DNA from: CAZNGF01 sp964572855 | Lineage (GTDB): Bacteria; Bipolaricaulota; Bipolaricaulia; RBG-16-55-9; JAJCYT01 | NCBI GenBank assembly: GCA_964572855.1 | Contig: CAZNGF010000005.1 | Coordinates: forward strand, 1-64,000 | DNA: 64,000 bases | Direction of reading: 5' to 3' | In this document: piece after piece, positions 1 to 8,234 of the stretch | Layout of the letters: each line of letters starts with the position of its first letter | Numbering within the stretch: position 1 is the stretch's first letter | Notes under the pieces: model-generated | What the model was told of the DNA's origin: nothing | Databases searched by the model: none | Seen by the model: only the letters and a program-made list of their open reading frames with translations | Made by a program: the position numbers and the translations under genes

Positions 1-1475
1 CGGCGCGCCAACGGCCAGATCAACGCGCCGTAGAGCACGACGCCCGCCGCCATGGGCAGGAGCGCGGCCGCGATCTCGTTGGCGTCCGGGCCCAGCAAGC
101 TCAGGAGCCCGCGGATACCGCCCCCCATGGCGGCCGCGGCCAGTCCGACCCGTGCCAGCGCGCGCCCGGTGGCGGCGTCCAGCAGCGGGGGGCCGGTTCG
201 CCTTCGCAGCGCCCACCACGCCGCGCCCAACTGGGCCCAGCCCGCCACCCCGGTGGCCAGCGCGAGACCGTCCACGCCCATCGGGCCAACCAGGGCCAGC
301 GAAAGCGCGACGTTGACGGCCACAGCCACCGCGCTCAGCGCCACGGGCGTGCGGCCGTCCTTGAGCGCATAGAAGGCCCTGGAAAGCACGCTCACGACGC
401 CGTAGGGAAACAACCCCAGGACGTAGAACCCCAGCGCGCCGGCCGTCCGTGCCGTGTCCGCGGACGAAAACGCGCCGTGCTCGAACAACAAGCGCACGAT
501 CGAATCCCCCAGAACCCACAGTCCCACCGCGGCGGGGATGAGAATGGCCGCGCACACCTGTACCCCTTGGCGGAGCGCGGGGACTATGGCGCCGGCGCCG
601 GCCGCGGCGCGGGCCGACAGACGGGGCAGGATGGCCGTCGAGACCGCCACGGCGAACATCCCGAACGGGAGCTGGAACAGCCGGATGGCGTACTGCAACG
701 CGGAGATCCCGCCAGCCGGCAGGCGCGAGGCGAGCTTGTAGTCCACCAGCACGTTCACCTGCACCACGGCCAGGCCCACGACCGCGGGTAGCAGAAGCGC
801 CAGCAACTCCTTGACCCCCGGGTCGCGCCAGTCGGGGTTCCAGCGAAAGCGGAAGCGGCCCTGCAGGCTCGGGAGCTGGGCCGCAAGCTGGGCGCCCCCG
901 CCGAGCAACACCCCGACCGCCAACGATTCCGCTCCCCAGCCCTCAAGCGCCAGCACAACCACGATCATCGCGACGTTAAACGCCACCGGCGCCAGCGCTG
1001 GCACGACGAAGCGTCCGTGCGCGTTCAACACGCCCATCGCCAGGGCAGCCAAGCCGATCAGGCCGATGAACGGGAACGTGATCCGGCTTAAGTGGACTGT
1101 GAGCGCCAGCTGCGCGGGGTTGAACCCGTCGGCCAGGAACGGCACGTACCAGGGCGCCAGGGCGACGCCCCACAGGATGAGCGCCGGGAACGCGATCAGC
1201 CCAAGGCTCAGCACCGCGCTGGCAAACGCGTCGGCGTCCTCGGGGTTCCGTTTCAGTCGCTGCGTGTAGAGCGGGATGAACGCCGTGGACAGCGCTCCCT
1301 CGGCAAACAGCCGGCGCAGGAAGTGAGGGATGAAGAACGCGATCAGGTAGGCGTCATAGGCCGCGCCAGCCCCAAACTGGTTGGCGATGGCGACCTCGCG
1401 CACGAGCCCCAGCGCGCGACTCAGCGCCGTGGCCGAGGCGATGCCCAACACGTCGCGGGCGAATCGTCCTGCCAT
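1..1475 (-). CDS. murJ: Lipid II flippase MurJ (3' end outside window)
   Basis: Membrane transporter that flips lipid II across the inner membrane for peptidoglycan synthesis. The ATG at 1475 opens a protein starting MAGRFARDVLGIASATALSR, followed by the typical MurJ stretch with FGAGAAYDAYLIAFFIPHF and RRLFAEGALSTAFIPLY. The rest is a series of hydrophobic segments. About 491 codons are visible and the family is usually a little over 500 residues, so only the last helices should be missing beyond position 1. It lies 41 bp after the glycosidase gene on the same strand and probably shares the rplI promoter. No separate promoter was seen. Confidence 0.93.
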   Translation of the reverse strand, partial: MAGRFARDVLGIASATALSRALGLVREVAIANQFGAGAAYDAYLIAFFIPHFLRRLFAEGALSTAFIPLYTQRLKRNPEDADAFASAVLSLGLIAFPALILWGVALAPWYVPFLADGFNPAQLALTVHLSRITFPFIGLIGLAALAMGVLNAHGRFVVPALAPVAFNVAMIVVVLALEGWGAESLAVGVLLGGGAQLAAQLPSLQGRFRFRWNPDWRDPGVKELLALLLPAVVGLAVVQVNVLVDYKLASRLPAGGISALQYAIRLFQLPFGMFAVAVSTAILPRLSARAAAGAGAIVPALRQGVQVCAAILIPAAVGLWVLGDSIVRLLFEHGAFSSADTARTAGALGFYVLGLFPYGVVSVLSRAFYALKDGRTPVALSAVAVAVNVALSLALVGPMGVDGLALATGVAGWAQLGAAWWALRRRTGPPLLDAATGRALARVGLAAAAMGGGIRGLLSLLGPDANEIAAALLPMAAGVVLYGALIWPLAR

Positions 1476-1516
1476 CGACGGTTAGGTCGGCCGGCCAGCG
1501 GGCAAGGCCGCAGCGC

Positions 1517-3256
1517 TCAGCGGGCCCGCACGAGCAACCCGACCGCCACGCCGCGCGTGCCGCCCACGTTGCGCCATTCGTCCCCCTGGCGGAAGGCCAG
1601 CGAGGCCGAGCCGCCGCCGTCAAAGGCGAGTGCTTCGATCGCCCCCTGCGAGCGCATCCACGCGGCCAACTCGCCCAGCGTCATGCCCGCACTGTGGCCG
1701 TCTGCCAGCACGATCGCCAGAATGAGCGCTCCGTCCTCGGTGAGCCCGGCCGCGCTGCGGGCGGCGCGGCCAGCGGCAAACGAGTTGGAGAAACGTTCGA
1801 CGGCCGGATCCAGCACGATCCGGCCGTCCCGGACGAGCAGCGGCCCCGCGCCCACGGCGTGTTCGGGCGCGAACGTGGGGTCGTCGAGGGGCGTCCGCAA
1901 CTCAGCCTGCTGCCCCACGCGCAAGGGGCTCGTCCGCACGAGCAGCGCGTCCGGCACGACCAGGACGACATCGGCCGGGCCGGCGGGGACGAGACGGCTC
2001 CGCTGGACGGCCCGAACCACGCCGTCCCGGATCCGCACCAGCGTGGCGGGCGCGCTCAGGCGAATCGACCGGCCGTAATCCGGCGTGATCAGGCCCAGCT
2101 CGCGGGGCTTGGGCGGGCGGTTGACCGCGTCGATCTGGAGCGAGGTGGCGCCCAGGATCACGCTTGGCGCGGTGGCGAGCCGGGCGAAGCGGATGCGTCC
2201 GGCACGGTCCACGGCCAACGCCCCGCGGCCCGCGTAGTCGTCGGCTTCGAGCCGACCGTCCCGGATCAACAGGCCGATGGGGTGCTCGCTGGCGGGGTCG
2301 AAGAAGTTGGCGTTGATCGCCACTAAGCCACCCTCGCGCCGGGCCATCTGCGCCAGGGGTTCGAGGTGCCCGATGCCCTCGCGCGGGAGGACGACGTCCA
2401 GTACGTACAGTTCGCGGGCGTTTTCGATCCGCACAGCGCGCGTCAGCGCCGCACCCCTGCCGACATCGATCCGTGCCTCCGTATAGACGACCCCCTCGCC
2501 CAGACGCGCCGAACGCGGCTCCGGGGCAGGCGTCGAGGTGATGTCCAGCTCGAGGGCGAACGCCGACGGCGTTTCGCTGCGCGCAAGCGTGTACTCGAAC
2601 GGGGGCGGAATGCTGAGCGTGACGTATGCGCGGTGGTACGGTTCGTCCATTCGCAGCGTCACGGACCGGACCGGACCCTGCGTCCAGGTCCAGCGCCTGG
2701 AGGACAGGGCGGCGTCCACGTTGAAGAAGGTCAGCTCGAGCCCCCCGGGGACGGGAAGCAGGCTCGCGGGGCTGAAATCGGACAAGAGAAACCGCACCCC
2801 GCGCTCGGTCTTGAGCACGGAGTTGAAGCGGCTGGGTTGTGGGAACAGGTAGACGCGACCGCCCACCGAAAGCGTCCGCAGACCAAGCTCGCCCTCCAAA
2901 GCGCTCAAGGGCAACGCAAGCTCGCCGCCCCGGCGCCGGAGCGTGCTGAGCGGGAGCGAAAAGCGACGCGTCCCCGTGTGCAGCATGACCTCCGGCCTGC
3001 CTGCCAGGACCGTGGCCTCGATGCCAAGCGTCTTGAGGAAGGAACTCGGTAGCCACAGCTCAGCTTGCGAGGACGAATCCAGCGCAAAGGCGCGCCCGCC
3101 CAACGCGGGCTGCGGCTCTCCCCACCCGGGCGACGCGGCGGCCAACAGCAGGCAGGCAAACAGAAGCGCTTCCCGAAACCGGGACGTCAACGCCCGGCGG
3201 GCGAGGCGTCGGGTTCGGGAAGAGGACAAGGCCCGGATAAGCGCCCGTAAGCTCAT
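1517..3256 (-). CDS. Exported phosphodiester glycosidase (NAGPA/DUF2233 family)
   Basis: A 579-residue exported protein. A basic N-terminus is followed by a hydrophobic segment (residues about 30-45, LLFACLLLAAASPGWG), which reads as a signal peptide with a long n-region. The middle part is a poorly conserved beta-rich region. The C-terminal half carries the phosphodiester glycosidase family signatures AINANFFDP (about 306), AAGLTEDGALILAIVLADG and ALAFDGGGSASL near the end. Family members remove sugars from phosphodiesters or act on cell-wall polymers, so an envelope role fits its place between rplI and murJ. The ATG directly abuts the rplI stop (TAA-ATG). The substrate is unknown. Confidence 0.85.
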   Translation of the reverse strand: MSLRALIRALSSSRTRRLARRALTSRFREALLFACLLLAAASPGWGEPQPALGGRAFALDSSSQAELWLPSSFLKTLGIEATVLAGRPEVMLHTGTRRFSLPLSTLRRRGGELALPLSALEGELGLRTLSVGGRVYLFPQPSRFNSVLKTERGVRFLLSDFSPASLLPVPGGLELTFFNVDAALSSRRWTWTQGPVRSVTLRMDEPYHRAYVTLSIPPPFEYTLARSETPSAFALELDITSTPAPEPRSARLGEGVVYTEARIDVGRGAALTRAVRIENARELYVLDVVLPREGIGHLEPLAQMARREGGLVAINANFFDPASEHPIGLLIRDGRLEADDYAGRGALAVDRAGRIRFARLATAPSVILGATSLQIDAVNRPPKPRELGLITPDYGRSIRLSAPATLVRIRDGVVRAVQRSRLVPAGPADVVLVVPDALLVRTSPLRVGQQAELRTPLDDPTFAPEHAVGAGPLLVRDGRIVLDPAVERFSNSFAAGRAARSAAGLTEDGALILAIVLADGHSAGMTLGELAAWMRSQGAIEALAFDGGGSASLAFRQGDEWRNVGGTRGVAVGLLVRAR

Positions 3257-3757
3257 TTACTCGGTGGCGTCTCCTTCCGCAGGGGTTTCCTCCTCGCCGA
3301 GCTCCCCCTCCTCGCCCACCACGACGACCTGGACGGCAGCCTCGATGTCGCCGTAGAGCGTGAGCCGCACGTCGTAAGTGCCGAGCACGTCGATGGGGGA
3401 CTCCAGGTGCACGCGGTCGCGTTCCAGGTGGTGGCCCGTCCGTTCCTCGATGGCCGAGACGATGTCCTCGACACGCACCGAGCCGTAGAGCTTGCCCTCC
3501 TCCTGCGCGTTGCGCACGAAGTGCAGCGCCGAGCCCTCCAACTGCTCCTGCAGCTTGCGGGCCTGCTCCTCGCGCGTGCGCAGTTCGGCCTCGCGCTCGC
3601 GCTTGGGCTTCTCCAGCCCCCGCACGTTGTGCGGCGTGGGCTCGACCGCGATGCCCTGGGGGATCAGGTAGTTCCGCGCGTAACCCGGCTTGACCTCGAC
3701 GACCTCGCCGGTTTCCCCCAGCTTGTATACCGGCCGGGTCAGCAACACCTTCTTCAT
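3257..3757 (-). CDS. rplI: 50S ribosomal protein L9
   Basis: Binds 23S rRNA and spans the ribosome surface. The 166-residue protein starts MKKVLLTRPVYKLGETGEVV and contains the L9 signature region GYARNYLIPQGIAVEPT. A charged connecting helix and the C-terminal globular domain follow, with an acidic tail (EEGELGEEETPAEGDATE) that is longer than usual. The ATG at 3757 is preceded by AGGAGG at good spacing. A longer open frame extends upstream but lacks L9 homology. Unlike the common rpsF-ssb-rpsR-rplI order, rplI is separated here from rpsR by nifS and a small membrane protein gene, and it has its own promoter. Confidence 0.97.
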   Translation of the reverse strand: MKKVLLTRPVYKLGETGEVVEVKPGYARNYLIPQGIAVEPTPHNVRGLEKPKREREAELRTREEQARKLQEQLEGSALHFVRNAQEEGKLYGSVRVEDIVSAIEERTGHHLERDRVHLESPIDVLGTYDVRLTLYGDIEAAVQVVVVGEEGELGEEETPAEGDATE

Positions 3758-3825
3758 AGTGCCTCCTGAATGCGGCGCTGTGGCGTCCGCTGCCATGGTC
3801 TGTTTTCCCTCTTGCAGTTTGCGAT

Positions 3826-3854
3826 ATTGTAGGGAAACAGCCGCACCCCTGCAA
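3826..3854 (-). promoter_or_regulatory. Sigma-70 promoter for rplI-glycosidase-murJ
   Basis: On the minus strand TTGCAG (3849-3854) and TACAAT (3826-3831) are 17 bp apart. The expected start is about 60 bp upstream of the rplI ATG. It accounts for rplI transcription independent of the rpsF operon. Confidence 0.75.
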
Positions 3855-3862
3855 CGACGCCT

Positions 3863-3884
3863 GTCTGGCCCGTACGGGCCAGAC
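3863..3884. terminator. Palindrome after the cysteine desulfurase gene
   Basis: GTCTGGCCC-GTAC-GGGCCAGAC is a perfect 9-bp stem that starts 18 bp past the nifS stop on the minus strand and lies just upstream of the rplI -35 box. No T-run follows, so it may be a factor-assisted terminator or simply a palindrome. Confidence 0.45.
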
Positions 3885-3902
3885 GTCGCCAAAGGCGGCG
3901 GG

Positions 3903-5033
3903 TCAGAACCCGAGCCGCCGGACGTGGGCCACCGCGTCCGGCAGCACGCCCAGGACCGCATCGATCTCTCCGGCGGTCGTCGTCCGCCCCAGCGTGAAGC
4001 GCAGCGAGCCGTTGGCCTCGGCCTTGGACAGCCCCATGGCCAGCAACACGTGCGACGGGTCGAGTCGACCCGACGCGCAGGCAGAGCCCGTGGAGACGCA
4101 AATCCCGCTCATGTCGAGTTTCAATAGGAGCGACTCGCCGGGGGCGCCCGCGAAGGTGAAACTGGCCGAGCCCGGCAACCGCAAGCTCGGGTGCCCCGTG
4201 AGCGCGACGCCGTCGATCGAATCCAAGGCACCGCGTATGAGCCGGTCGCGCAGTCTTGTGATCCGCTCGCGGTCCGCCGGGAACCGGCCGCAGGCGAGGC
4301 GCGCGGCCTCGCCGCACCCCACGATGCCCGCCACGTTTTCGGTCCCGCTGCGCAGGCCCGCCTCCTGCCCGCCGCCGTGGAGCAGCGGGGCCAGTTCGAC
4401 GCCCGTGCGCGCGTAGAGCGCGCCGACGCCCTTGGGGCCGTGGAACTTGTGTGCCGAGAGCGTGAGTAAGTCGACGTCCCAGTCGTTTACGTCAACCGGG
4501 ACGTGCCCGACAGCCTGCACCGCGTCGGTGTGAAAACGCGCCGGGTGGCCAGCCAGCCAGTTCCCCAGCTCGCGGATCGGCTGCAGCGTGCCCACCTCGT
4601 TGTTGGCGGCCATGATCGAGACGAGCGCTGTGTCCTCCCGCAGCGCGGCCGCCACCTCGTCGGGGTTTACGCGTCCGTGGCGGTCCACGGAAACGTAGCT
4701 AACCGCAACGCCGCGCCGTTCGAGTGCGCGCGCGGCGTGCAAAACGGCGTGGTGTTCGATTTGGGAGACGATCAGATGCGCCCCGGTCCCAAGCCCTCCG
4801 AAGAGCGCCAGGTTGTCGGCCTCAGTGCCGCCGCCCGTGAATACAATTTCGTTCGGTTGGGCGCCGATGAGGTCCGCCACCCGGGCACGGGCTTGCTCGA
4901 CCGCGCGCCGTGCCACGCGCCCCGCACGATGCAGGCTGTTGGGGTTGCCGAAGCCTTCTCTCTCGTACGGGAGCATCGCCTCGCGCACGGCCGGGTCCAC
5001 CGGAGTCGTGGCCGCGTGGTCGAGATAGATCAA
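3903..5033 (-). CDS. Cysteine desulfurase (NifS/IscS family)
   Basis: PLP enzyme that takes sulfur from cysteine for Fe-S clusters and tRNA thiolation. The 376-residue protein begins IYLDHAATTPVDPAVREAM and has the PLP-lysine motif SAHKFHGPKGVGALY. The active-site cysteine loop is CVSTGSACASG. The start is TTG at 5033, six bases after the stop of the preceding small gene and without a visible Shine-Dalgarno, so translational coupling is likely. It ends the rpsF-ssb-rpsR operon. The scaffold (SufU-like) and Mrp carrier genes lie elsewhere in the window, at about 54.4 and 30 kb. Confidence 0.93.
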   Translation of the reverse strand: MIYLDHAATTPVDPAVREAMLPYEREGFGNPNSLHRAGRVARRAVEQARARVADLIGAQPNEIVFTGGGTEADNLALFGGLGTGAHLIVSQIEHHAVLHAARALERRGVAVSYVSVDRHGRVNPDEVAAALREDTALVSIMAANNEVGTLQPIRELGNWLAGHPARFHTDAVQAVGHVPVDVNDWDVDLLTLSAHKFHGPKGVGALYARTGVELAPLLHGGGQEAGLRSGTENVAGIVGCGEAARLACGRFPADRERITRLRDRLIRGALDSIDGVALTGHPSLRLPGSASFTFAGAPGESLLLKLDMSGICVSTGSACASGRLDPSHVLLAMGLSKAEANGSLRFTLGRTTTAGEIDAVLGVLPDAVAHVRRLGF

Positions 5034-5039
5034 AGGGGG

Positions 5040-5237
5040 TTAGTCGCGCCAACGGCCGGCGTCGTGCTCCTCGCGGCTGGCGTACTGGTAGGCCAGATAA
5101 CCGCCGCCGGCGGCCATGGCCAGGGTGAGCAGCCCCTGCAGGATCGGGAGCAGGACCGCAGCGGATACGGTCCAAATCGCCCCGCCGAGCATGCCGCCCA
5201 AAATGACTCCGCCGATGCCGAAGATAATTTTTTTCAT
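5040..5237 (-). CDS. Small glycine-rich membrane protein, unknown function
   Basis: A 65-residue protein starting MKKIIFGIGGVILGGMLGGA with two closely spaced hydrophobic, glycine-rich segments (about residues 4-27 and 30-50) and a charged C-terminus (SREEHDAGRWRD). It resembles glycine-zipper membrane proteins but I recognise no family. It is 5 bp downstream of the rpsR stop and 6 bp upstream of the desulfurase start, so it is a member of the ribosomal operon. The length, operon position and RBS (GGAGGCGG upstream, somewhat distant) support a real gene. Confidence 0.7.
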   Translation of the reverse strand: MKKIIFGIGGVILGGMLGGAIWTVSAAVLLPILQGLLTLAMAAGGGYLAYQYASREEHDAGRWRD

Positions 5238-5242
5238 AGCGA

Positions 5243-5560
5243 CTAGCGCCGCCGTCCGCCTCCCCGGCGTCCGCCGCCACCGCGACCGTCCTGCGTGGAT
5301 TCCGGCTCCATCACGAACGGCATCAGGGCCATGTGGCGGGCGCGTCGGACCTCTAGGGCCATGGCGCGCTGGTGTTTGGCGCACAACCGGGTGCTGCGGC
5401 GCGGCAAGATCTTGCCCAGCCGGTTCACGAACGCCTTCAGGTCGTTGGGCCGCTTGTAGCTCAGCTCGATTTGGTGCTCGCAGACCCGGCAGACCCGCCG
5501 TTTGCGCGGCCCGAAACGTCGCGGTCCCCGGGGCCTAGAATGGGATCTCGTCCTCTGCAT
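5243..5560 (-). CDS. rpsR: 30S ribosomal protein S18
   Basis: 105 residues, starting at the ATG at 5560 behind GGAGGATT. It contains the S18 core: a cysteine pair (CRVCEHQ), YKRPNDLKAFVNRLGKILPRR and STRLCAKHQRAMALEVRRARHMALMPF. The two cysteine pairs suggest the zinc-binding form. The C-terminus is extended by an Arg/Gly-rich tail (GRGGGGRRGGGRRR), which could contact RNA. The start overlaps the 3' end of ssb by 26 bp, so the two are translationally coupled. Confidence 0.97.
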   Translation of the reverse strand: MQRTRSHSRPRGPRRFGPRKRRVCRVCEHQIELSYKRPNDLKAFVNRLGKILPRRSTRLCAKHQRAMALEVRRARHMALMPFVMEPESTQDGRGGGGRRGGGRRR

Positions 5561-5954
5561 AATCCTCCGTTGAACTGCCTTGATATCCTGTGTCGTCGTC
5601 CTCGGCGCGGCCGCCGCCGCCCGACGGACCACCCAGGAACTGCACGTTGTCGGCCACGACCTCCGCGATCTTGCGCGGCTGGCCGTCGTCGCCGGTGAAC
5701 TTGCGGATGCTGAGTCGCCCCTGAACCGCGGCCGAGCGTCCCTTCTTGAGGTAGTTGGCGCAGTTCTCGCCCTGCGCCCCCCAGACCACGACCGGCACGA
5801 AGGTCGTCTCCTCTTGTCGGTTGCCCTCTCGGTCGTTCCAGAAGCGGTTCACCGCCAGGGTAAACACGGCCCGCGCCGTCCCGCTCTGCGTGTAGCGCAG
5901 CTCCGGGTCCCGGGTCAGGTTGCCCACCAGCACGACCACGTTCAGGTTGGACAT
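5535..5954 (-). CDS. ssb: Single-stranded DNA-binding protein
   Basis: 139 residues with one OB fold (MSNLNVVVLVGNLTRDPELRY at the start, VVVWGAQGENCANYLKKG and VQGRLSIRKF further on). A Gly-rich linker follows, ending in the acidic tip DEIPF that recruits replication and repair proteins. It is the usual bacterial homotetrameric length, not the double-OB form of Deinococcus-Thermus. It begins one base after the rpsF stop. Confidence 0.97.
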   Translation of the reverse strand: MSNLNVVVLVGNLTRDPELRYTQSGTARAVFTLAVNRFWNDREGNRQEETTFVPVVVWGAQGENCANYLKKGRSAAVQGRLSIRKFTGDDGQPRKIAEVVADNVQFLGGPSGGGGRAEDDDTGYQGSSTEDYAEDEIPF

Positions 5955-5955
5955 G

Positions 5956-6261
5956 TCAGCTCACCGCGCTCCCGGCCTTCTCTTCGACCAGATTGACGGC
6001 CATGTGACGCAGCACGTTGCCGTCCAGCTTCATGCGGCTCTCCATCTCGTTCAGCGTCTTCGTGTCCGTCTCGAACCCCATGAGCACATAGTACCCCTCG
6101 GTCATCTTCTCGACCGGGTAGGCCAGCGTGCGCTTGCCCCACTCGTCGAGCTGGACCTCGCCGTCGACCATGGCCTCGTAGCTCGCGACGGTTTTCGAAT
6201 ACTCTTCTTCGGACAGGTCGCCCTTGACGATGAAGAGCAACTCATACTTTCTCTGATCCAG
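5956..6261 (-). CDS. rpsF: 30S ribosomal protein S6, probable CTG start
   Basis: S6 binds S18 in the small-subunit platform. The body (LFIVKGDLSEEEY, GKRTLAYPVEKMTEGYYVL) is clear. No ATG is in frame. A TTG at 6240 would give MLFIV but would remove the conserved KYE of the first strand. A CTG at 6261 gives MDQRKYELLFIVK, matching other S6 N-termini, and GAGGTGA lies about 8 bases before it, with an in-frame stop just upstream. I therefore take the CTG start (101 residues). First gene of rpsF-ssb-rpsR-small membrane protein-desulfurase. Confidence 0.9.
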   Translation of the reverse strand: MDQRKYELLFIVKGDLSEEEYSKTVASYEAMVDGEVQLDEWGKRTLAYPVEKMTEGYYVLMGFETDTKTLNEMESRMKLDGNVLRHMAVNLVEEKAGSAVS

Positions 6262-6286
6262 AGCCGATCACCTCGTTTTCGCCGAA

Positions 6287-6315
6287 AGTATAGCAGAACG
6301 TGAGGAACGCATCAA
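6287..6315 (-). promoter_or_regulatory. Promoter of the rpsF operon
   Basis: Minus strand TTGATG (6310-6315), 17-bp spacer, TATACT (6287-6292), ending about 25 bp before the proposed rpsF start. It sits between the sir2 stop and rpsF. Confidence 0.75.
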
Positions 6316-6324
6316 GTGTTCGAG

Positions 6325-7098
6325 TCAGTCGCGCGTTTCCGGGCCTGCCGGGAGGAAGCCGGCCCCGCGTTCGACCAAGCCGGCCACCAATTGGCCCAAC
6401 TCGCCCCGGGCCACGGCGTCGACCAGATCGTCCATGGGCGTCGGCTCGCGGTTGAGCAGGGCCACACGCCCGCCCGCCCGCTTCACCTGGGGCACGAGGT
6501 CGGCCGCCGGGAACACCTCGAGGCTCGTCCCGAGCACGAGCAGAAGGTCGCACCGCTGCAGCGCGGCGCAGGCCTCGTAGAAATCGACCGGGAGCGTTTC
6601 GCCGAACAGGACCACGTCGGGCTTAAGCAGGCCCGCGCAGCCGTCGCAGCGCGGCTTCCCGTCGGCCTGCGCGCGCGCCAGCACCTGTTCGATTTCGTAC
6701 CCCCGTCCGCACGTCACGCACGCGCCGCGCCGGAAGCTGCCGTGCAGCTCGTAGACCCTGTTGGACCCGGCCGTGACGTGGAGGCCGTCGATGTTCTGCG
6801 TGATGACCCCCCGCAGACGCCCCTTGTCCTCCAGTGCGGCCAGCCAGCGGTGGGTCGCGCCGGGCTCGGCCTGGTCCAGCATCGCGAAGCGCCAGTGCCA
6901 GAACGCGTAGAAGCGCGGCGTGTCCCGCAGGAAGCCGTCCAGCGAGGCCACCTCCATCGGGTCGGTCTGCGCCCAGAGCCCGCTGTCGGCCGAGCGAAAG
7001 TCCGGAATGCCGGACTCCGTACTCACGCCCGCGCCCGTGAACGCCCAAGCGTTCCGCGCTTCCCGAATCCAGTCGGCGATGCGGTCCAGCGCGTCCAC
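6325..7098 (-). CDS. NAD-dependent protein deacylase, Sir2 family
   Basis: 257 residues with the full sirtuin set. NAD-binding motifs are GAGVSTESGIPDFRS and TQNIDGLH. The catalytic His is in YELHGS. A CxxC pair (CVTCGRG) and a second pair (CDGCAG) bind zinc, and the C-terminal motif is VLGTSLEVFPA. It removes acyl groups from lysines using NAD. The start is GTG at 7098, 1 bp beyond the asd stop, so it is the second gene of asd-sir2. The substrate class (acetyl or other acyl) cannot be told from the sequence. Confidence 0.94.
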   Translation of the reverse strand: MDALDRIADWIREARNAWAFTGAGVSTESGIPDFRSADSGLWAQTDPMEVASLDGFLRDTPRFYAFWHWRFAMLDQAEPGATHRWLAALEDKGRLRGVITQNIDGLHVTAGSNRVYELHGSFRRGACVTCGRGYEIEQVLARAQADGKPRCDGCAGLLKPDVVLFGETLPVDFYEACAALQRCDLLLVLGTSLEVFPAADLVPQVKRAGGRVALLNREPTPMDDLVDAVARGELGQLVAGLVERGAGFLPAGPETRD

Positions 7099-7099
7099 G

Positions 7100-8095
7100 T
7101 CAGTTCAGGAGTTCGGCGATCTGGACGGCGTTGGTTGCGGCCCCCTTGCGCAGGTTATCGGCCACGACCCACAGGTTGAGCCCGTTTTCGGTGGAAAAAT
7201 CCTTGCGCACGCGGCCCACGAACACCTCGTCCCGCCCGTCGCAGCAAAGCGGCAGCGGGTACCCGCCCGCCTCGGGGTCGTCCTGCAACACGACGCCCGG
7301 CGCTTTCCGCAGCAGCGCCCGGGCGCGTTCCGGGTCGAGCGGGTCACGCGTTTCAACGTTGACGGCCTCGGCGTGTCCCACCGCCACCGGGATGCGCACC
7401 GTGGTCGCGGTGACGTGGATCGACTCGTCCGCAAAGATCTTGCGGGTCTCGTTGTGCATCTTCCACTCCTCGCTCGAGTAGCCGTCCGGCTCGAAGTTCC
7501 CGATGTGCGGGAGGGCGTTAAAGGCGATCGGGTGCGGGTAGACGCTCTGAGAGGCCGCGCGCCCCTCCGCCCAGGCGCGGAGCTGGGCGTGGAGTTCATC
7601 CACGGCCCTTTGCCCGCTTCCGGAGACCGACTGGTAGGTCGAGACCACGACGCGCTTGACCCGCGCCGCGTCGTGCAGCGGCTTGAGCGCCACCACCATC
7701 TGGATGGTCGAACAGTTGGGGTTGGCGATGATCCCTTGGTTCTCGTGCGCGGCCTCGGGGTTCACCTCGGGCACGACCAGCGGGACGTGTCCGTCCATAC
7801 GGAAGGCCGAGCTGTTGTCGATCACGGTCGCGCCGCGCCTGACCGCCTGCGGCGAGAACGCTTTGCTCGGTCCGCCCCCGGCGCTGAACAGCGCGATGTC
7901 GACGCCCTCGAAGCGGGCCTCCGACACGGCGGAGACGCGCTGCGGCTCGCCGTGGAAAGTCAGACATTGGCCGGCGGAGCGCTCGGTGGCCAACAGGGTG
8001 AGGCGATCCACCGGAAAGTTGCGCTCCTCCAGAATCCGCACCATCGTGCGTCCGACCGCCCCGGTCGCCCCGACCACCGCCACATGCATCCCCAT
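7100..8095 (-). CDS. asd: Aspartate-semialdehyde dehydrogenase
   Basis: Second step of the aspartate pathway to Lys, Thr, Met and diaminopimelate: NADPH-dependent reduction of aspartyl phosphate. 331 residues from MGMHVAVVGATGAVGRTMV (Rossmann GATGAVG). The active-site cysteine is in ANPNCSTIQM, and the late motif IPVAVGHAEAVNVET carries the histidine region. GGAGGG precedes the ATG at 8095 by about 6 bases, and the long upstream open frame is unrelated. Divergent from the thioesterase gene. Confidence 0.95.
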   Translation of the reverse strand: MGMHVAVVGATGAVGRTMVRILEERNFPVDRLTLLATERSAGQCLTFHGEPQRVSAVSEARFEGVDIALFSAGGGPSKAFSPQAVRRGATVIDNSSAFRMDGHVPLVVPEVNPEAAHENQGIIANPNCSTIQMVVALKPLHDAARVKRVVVSTYQSVSGSGQRAVDELHAQLRAWAEGRAASQSVYPHPIAFNALPHIGNFEPDGYSSEEWKMHNETRKIFADESIHVTATTVRIPVAVGHAEAVNVETRDPLDPERARALLRKAPGVVLQDDPEAGGYPLPLCCDGRDEVFVGRVRKDFSTENGLNLWVVADNLRKGAATNAVQIAELLN

Positions 8096-8119
8096 CGCGC
8101 CCTCCTTTGGCCGGATTCC

Positions 8120-8149
8120 AGTGTAGGGTCTCGGGCTCGCCCGGAGCAA
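8120..8149 (-). promoter_or_regulatory. Probable promoter of asd-sir2
   Basis: Minus strand TTGCTC (8144-8149), 18 bp, TACACT (8120-8125), about 25 bp upstream of the asd ATG. Confidence 0.5.
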
Positions 8150-8157
8150 GCCGCTTG

Positions 8158-8185
8158 TTGCATTCGGGCATGCGTGGGCTAGAAT
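8158..8185 (+). promoter_or_regulatory. Probable promoter of the thioesterase operon
   Basis: TTGCAT (8158-8163), 16 bp, TAGAAT (8180-8185), about 50 bp ahead of the start at 8235. Confidence 0.6.
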
Positions 8186-8234
8186 CGCCGCAACGTCCAA
8201 GAGGGAAGCTCTCCCCATCCGGCACCGCGGGAGC

